Shown here one piece after another: positions 4,692 to 5,703 of a stretch of DNA of 5,703 bases. Location: assembly GCA_949290725.1 (NCBI GenBank), contig CASEST010000035.1, positions 1 through 5,703 on the forward strand, written 5' to 3'. Source of the stretch: an uncultured bacterium (GTDB taxonomy: Bacteria > Bacillota_I > Bacilli_A > RFN20 > CAG-826). The notes below the pieces were generated by a model. It saw only the letters and a program-made list of their open reading frames with translations. It made no database searches and was not told the origin of the DNA. Both the position numbers and the translations under genes were made by a program. Within the stretch, counting starts at the first letter, position 1. Each line of letters begins with the position of its first letter.

Positions 4692-5683
4692 CGTGAAGTT
4701 AAATTAATAAATCCTAATTCATCCTCTATTGATAAAACTTTATTTTCAAAAAGAACTTTGCCATTGAATCTTCCAAAAATTAAATGTGAATTTAAGTTAA
4801 ATAATAGCGATAAATTAGTCGTTGTAACAATAATAGGTTTAAAACTCAGCCTAATTTTTTGATTAATACCTTCGATTAAAATCGGTGCATATAAGCTTTT
4901 TTTACCATTTAATGTTGAAAAACTTAGAGTTATATCTTCAAGAGGATATCCCTTTTTATCAACTACAAGATAGTTATATTGTTTATTTATTGACTCGTAT
5001 AAAGAATAAGTTAAAGCTAATGAAAAATCTTTAGTCATTATATTCAGATTATAATGATTGAATTTTTTTGAAAATATTGAACGATTGAACTCATAATAAC
5101 CAAAATTATCTTTGATTGAGACAAGTTTATCGGCTAATTTATAGTAGCCATTGACTAAATAATCATTTCTTTTAGTTTGGTATAAAAAAGATGGTTTACC
5201 ATCGATTTTTGTTGCTGTTGATAAATAAATATTTGATGTAGGAGCTAGAATTAAATCAAATTCTAAGTCTTTATTATTATAAAATTTTATAATTTTTCCT
5301 TTAATTTCCTTACTTGTTCCAATGTTTCTTATTTGTAGTTCATTTTTTAATGATGAAAAAGAGATTTCATTAAAAAATGGGTGAGAAGGTAGAGAAAAAT
5401 TTTTAGAAAGAATAAATTTTTGACGAGTAATTTTTTGATATTTTTTGTTGATCAGATTTAATAAAGAAACTTCTAAAATAATAAAAAAAGAAAAATGAGA
5501 AATCTTAAAAGTTAATGCTTCATCGTTTTTATAAATAATAAATTTGTCACTTTCAAGATAATTAGATTTGTTTTTAACAATATCGCCACTTTTAAATTCT
5601 TTAGTGACAATAAATGAATGGCCCTCTTCATTTAAAAAGCCTTCATAATCTAATAAGCGACCAATCTTTAGTTCATTCTTCAT
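4688..5683 (-). CDS. DUF2804-family-like protein of unknown function
   Basis: A 331-residue protein without a signal peptide or clear membrane segment. Features resembling the DUF2804 family are the opening KIGRLLDYEGFL (6-17) and the C-terminal IFGRFNGKV (302-310) followed by an acidic turn and EDELGF (320-325). The length also fits. The usual family ending, with a conserved Glu and a final Asn-Arg-Trp-like stretch after GF, is missing: the protein stops at GFINLTSR. The middle of the protein is very divergent, so the assignment is tentative. The fold is probably beta-rich. No Shine-Dalgarno sequence precedes the ATG at 5683, but TATAAT lies 13 nt upstream. It converges on the permease gene with a 4-bp overlap. 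No reaction is known for the family that I can state. Confidence 0.6.
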   Translation of the reverse strand: MKNELKIGRLLDYEGFLNEEGHSFIVTKEFKSGDIVKNKSNYLESDKFIIYKNDEALTFKISHFSFFIILEVSLLNLINKKYQKITRQKFILSKNFSLPSHPFFNEISFSSLKNELQIRNIGTSKEIKGKIIKFYNNKDLEFDLILAPTSNIYLSTATKIDGKPSFLYQTKRNDYLVNGYYKLADKLVSIKDNFGYYEFNRSIFSKKFNHYNLNIMTKDFSLALTYSLYESINKQYNYLVVDKKGYPLEDITLSFSTLNGKKSLYAPILIEGINQKIRLSFKPIIVTTTNLSLLFNLNSHLIFGRFNGKVLFENKVLSIEDELGFINLTSR

Positions 5684-5696
5684 AAATTCTTTTATT

Positions 5697-5702
5697 ATTA
5701 TA
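5697..5702 (-). promoter_or_regulatory. -10 box before the DUF2804-like gene
   Basis: TATAAT on the minus strand (5702-5697) lies 13 nt before the ATG. The predicted start of transcription is about 5690, leaving a leader of about 7 nt with no Shine-Dalgarno site. The -35 region is outside the window. Confidence 0.4.
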
Positions 5703-5703
5703 A

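Noticed and set aside
1..5703. CRISPR array, tRNA, rRNA, riboswitch, toxin-antitoxin or phage genes
   Set aside because: No repeat-spacer pattern, RNA gene signature or phage protein was seen. The XRE-Nudix pair is not a toxin-antitoxin pair on the visible motifs.

Overview
The window is AT-rich, mostly coding DNA. It uses TGG for tryptophan and reads TGA as a stop (the ABC ATPase ends in TGA), so the code is the standard bacterial one and not the Mycoplasma/Spiroplasma code. The protein types (YtrB-like ABC ATPase, XRE regulator, low-GC style TrxB, IS150-type insertion sequence end) suggest a low-GC Bacillota, perhaps an uncultured gut Erysipelotrichia or RF39-like lineage. The lineage is an inference from composition and protein style, not a measured placement.

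Layout, left to right. (1) Positions 1-126 look like the 5' end of an IS3-family (IS150-group) element on the minus strand: the first 26 codons of an OrfA-like transposase, its ribosome binding site, and a terminal inverted repeat ending around 126. The flanking bases at 128-141 look like one arm plus T-tract of an intrinsic terminator, as if the element had inserted into a terminator hairpin. (2) trxB (thioredoxin reductase) lies on the minus strand, transcribed toward the element. (3) Divergent from trxB is a two-gene unit of a small XRE repressor and an ADP-ribose-pyrophosphatase-type Nudix hydrolase, with a 1-nt overlap. (4) A second plus-strand run (2041-4691) holds a NERD-like protein that lacks the usual catalytic motif, a small alpha/beta-hydrolase-like protein, a YtrB-type ABC ATPase and an ABC-2 permease, all tightly packed and probably one operon. 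(5) A minus-strand gene converges on the permease with overlapping stop codons and resembles the DUF2804 family.

How the parts may work together. The ATPase and permease should form one small exporter or membrane-modulating ABC complex. The NERD-like and hydrolase-like proteins are probably expressed with it, but their function is unknown. XRE plus Nudix opposite trxB suggests, weakly, nucleotide or redox housekeeping under one regulator.

The two most useful observations are these. First, three genes (XRE, NERD-like, DUF2804-like) have a -10 box only 10-14 nt before the start codon and no Shine-Dalgarno sequence, which suggests leaderless or near-leaderless mRNAs, while trxB and several other genes have recognisable Shine-Dalgarno sites. 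Second, the insertion sequence end carries a hairpin that hides the transposase ribosome binding site and is followed by six T residues, facing incoming trxB read-through. I see no CRISPR array, tRNA, rRNA, defence system or clearly new system here. No stretch longer than 300 bases lacks a gene.
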